Part shown: positions 62,761 through 64,000 of the stretch, piece after piece
Numbering within the stretch: position 1 is the first letter of the stretch
Layout: each line of letters begins with the position of its first letter
NCBI GenBank assembly: GCA_964543795.1
Contig: CAZIZN010000012.1
Span: 1-64,000, forward strand
DNA: 64,000 nucleotides
Direction of reading: 5' to 3'
Origin: JACKIC01 sp964543795
GTDB taxonomy: Bacteria > Planctomycetota > UBA1135 > UBA2386
Notes under the pieces: generated by a model
What the model was told of the DNA's origin: nothing
What the model saw: only the letters and a program-made list of their open reading frames with translations
Database searches by the model: none
Translations under genes and position numbers: made by a program

Positions 62761-64000
62761 GTGCGAACCACAGCATCGGCGCTGCTCCTGCTCGTCACCG
62801 CGGCGCCGGCGCCCTGCCAGGCGCCGTCGAAGGAACTCGCCGAGGTCGCCGCCGCCTACGCGGCCAAGATCGCCGCGAGCGCGATCTTCGTCAGCGGTCG
62901 CACGCTCGAATCGGTGCTCGAGGAGGAACTCGCGCCGACGCGCCCGCTCGAGGCACTGATCCGACCGCTGCTTCGGTTCGACGTCGACAGCGAACGCCGG
63001 ACGGTGACGTGCACGCTCGGCCAGGCGAAGGCGACGGCGCGGCACCGCAGCGCCATGCTCGGATGCACGCTCGTGTCGGCCGATGCGCCGGGTGACACCC
63101 CGGCCGTCGGCCGACGCAGGCTTGCCGTGATCCAGAGCCACGACGACAGGCTGCGTCCATGGCCGTTCTCGGAGAGCGCGGGAGCCACGACCACCACCGG
63201 CATCGACCCGGGCGCCGTGCAACGTGCGCTCGACGCGGCGTTCGCGGAAGCCGACCCTAAGCGTCTCGTGCGCACCCGCGCCGTCGTGGTCGTACACCGC
63301 GGCCAGCTCGTCGCCGAGCGCTACGCCGACGGCTACACGCAGGACATGCCGTTGCCCGGCTGGTCGATGACCAAGTCGATGACCAACGCGCTGCTCGGTT
63401 TCGCGGTGCAGCAGGGACGTTTCGCGCTCGGTCCGCGGCCCGCCGACGGCGCACGCGACGCTGCACCGGACGTCTACGCGCTGCTCACGATGACCGCGGG
63501 CAAGCGTTGGAATGAGAGCTACGACGACCCGTCGAGCGACGTGCTGCGCATGCTGTTCCGGTCGGCGGACCACGCCGCGACGTTTGCCGACGCGCCGCAG
63601 GCCGAAGTGCCCGGAACGAGCTTCCAGTATGCGAGCGGCGCGACCAACCTGCTGTGCCGCATGCTGCGCGAGGCGATCGGCGACGACTCGGCGTACCACG
63701 CGCTGCCGCAGGCACTCTTCGGGCGCCTGGGCATGCGCACCGCGGTGCTCGAGGCCGATCCATCGGGCACGTTCGTCGGCAGTTCCTACGGCTTCGCGTC
63801 GGCGCGCGATTGGGCGCGGCTCGGCCTGCTCTTCCTGCAGGACGGAGTGTGGCGCGGCCAGCGCCTGCTGCCCGAAGGCTGGGTGGAGAACTCCAGGCGG
63901 CCGGTGCCGACGAGCAACGGCCGGTTCGGCTGGCACCTCTGGCTCAACGCCGACCCCGACGGCGACGGCCCGCGGGAACGGCGCTGGCCGGACCTTCCGG
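62761..64000 (+). CDS. Beta-lactamase-fold serine hydrolase, partial
   Basis: The frame begins at a GTG with a signal peptide (ASALLLLVTAAPAPCQA) and is still open at the window edge after 413 codons. The catalytic SxxK is in PGWSMTKSMTNALLG (S202, K205), the YxxN-type loop in SFQYASGATNLLCRML, and later GRFGWHLWLNADPD fits the third motif region. The layout is that of class C beta-lactamase-like carboxylesterases/6-aminohexanoate-dimer hydrolases. The linker between the SxxK helix and LLTMTAGKRWNESYDDPSSD is a little shorter than usual. The ribosome-binding site is poor, so the start is provisional. Probably periplasmic. Confidence 0.82.
   Translation, partial: MRTTASALLLLVTAAPAPCQAPSKELAEVAAAYAAKIAASAIFVSGRTLESVLEEELAPTRPLEALIRPLLRFDVDSERRTVTCTLGQAKATARHRSAMLGCTLVSADAPGDTPAVGRRRLAVIQSHDDRLRPWPFSESAGATTTTGIDPGAVQRALDAAFAEADPKRLVRTRAVVVVHRGQLVAERYADGYTQDMPLPGWSMTKSMTNALLGFAVQQGRFALGPRPADGARDAAPDVYALLTMTAGKRWNESYDDPSSDVLRMLFRSADHAATFADAPQAEVPGTSFQYASGATNLLCRMLREAIGDDSAYHALPQALFGRLGMRTAVLEADPSGTFVGSSYGFASARDWARLGLLFLQDGVWRGQRLLPEGWVENSRRPVPTSNGRFGWHLWLNADPDGDGPRERRWPDLP

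Overview
This window is one continuous piece of a very GC-rich bacterial chromosome. It most likely comes from a member of the Planctomycetota outside the classical Planctomycetia. That placement is inference from gene content: many ECF sigma factors paired with membrane Ser/Thr kinases carrying WD40 or TPR sensor parts, a kinase with HGD/DWG instead of HRD/DFG, large secreted SBBP/propeller proteins with a shared C-terminal style, and several carboxypeptidase-regulatory-like surface proteins. No rRNA, tRNA, CRISPR array, prophage or intact insertion sequence was seen. Most long overlapping reading frames are high-GC shadows of about 40 real genes.

Layout. 0.2-8.3 kb: ECF sigma factor with an SBBP protein, divergent from a Ser/Thr kinase-WD40 protein, then a methyltransferase. 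8.6-14.8 kb: secreted proteins of unknown function, a large carboxypeptidase-regulatory-like protein, a small membrane protein and two decayed gene fragments. 14.9-20 kb: ECF sigma factor overlapping a single-pass LRR protein (candidate anti-sigma), SlyX, a large secreted protein and a sigma-factor remnant. 20.1-23.2 kb: TetR divergent from a three-gene redox cassette (F420-reductase-like, RidA, luciferase-like flavin oxidoreductase) with a perfect 20-bp palindromic operator. 23.3-25.6 kb: a small membrane protein, an aspartyl-protease-like lipoprotein and an IS110 transposase remnant, flanked by imperfect 63-bp direct repeats. 25.7-29.7 kb: porin-like protein followed by a Znu/Mnt-type metal ABC transporter.

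29.9-36.8 kb: a truncated secreted ORF, a duplicated hairpin-bearing repeat, then a minus-strand cluster transcribed as triple-thioredoxin TlpA protein, ECF sigma factor, Ser/Thr kinase and secreted protein. 37-39.9 kb: HscC-type Hsp70 (apparent frameshift) with its overlapping J-domain partner. 40.1-42.3 kb: an ECF sigma factor fused through a membrane helix to an extracytoplasmic carboxypeptidase-regulatory-like region. 42.5-53.3 kb: a helical secreted protein, a decayed surface-protein gene, a pentapeptide-repeat protein, an esterase-like protein, a kinase-TPR protein and a transglutaminase-like protein. 53.6-57.5 kb: class II fumarase, di-heme cytochrome c peroxidase and an ECF sigma factor. 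57.6-59.8 kb: a mosaic pseudogene, then two paralogous exported cupins around a stand-alone ThrRS-type editing domain. 60.2-64 kb: carboxypeptidase-regulatory-like protein, GNAT acetyltransferase and a beta-lactamase-fold serine hydrolase that runs off the end.

Overall theme: cell-envelope signalling (five usable ECF factors plus one remnant, and three kinases) together with exported proteins. Pseudogene debris is plentiful: collapsed surface-protein genes, transposase tails and a chimera assembled from pieces of two genes 9 kb away.
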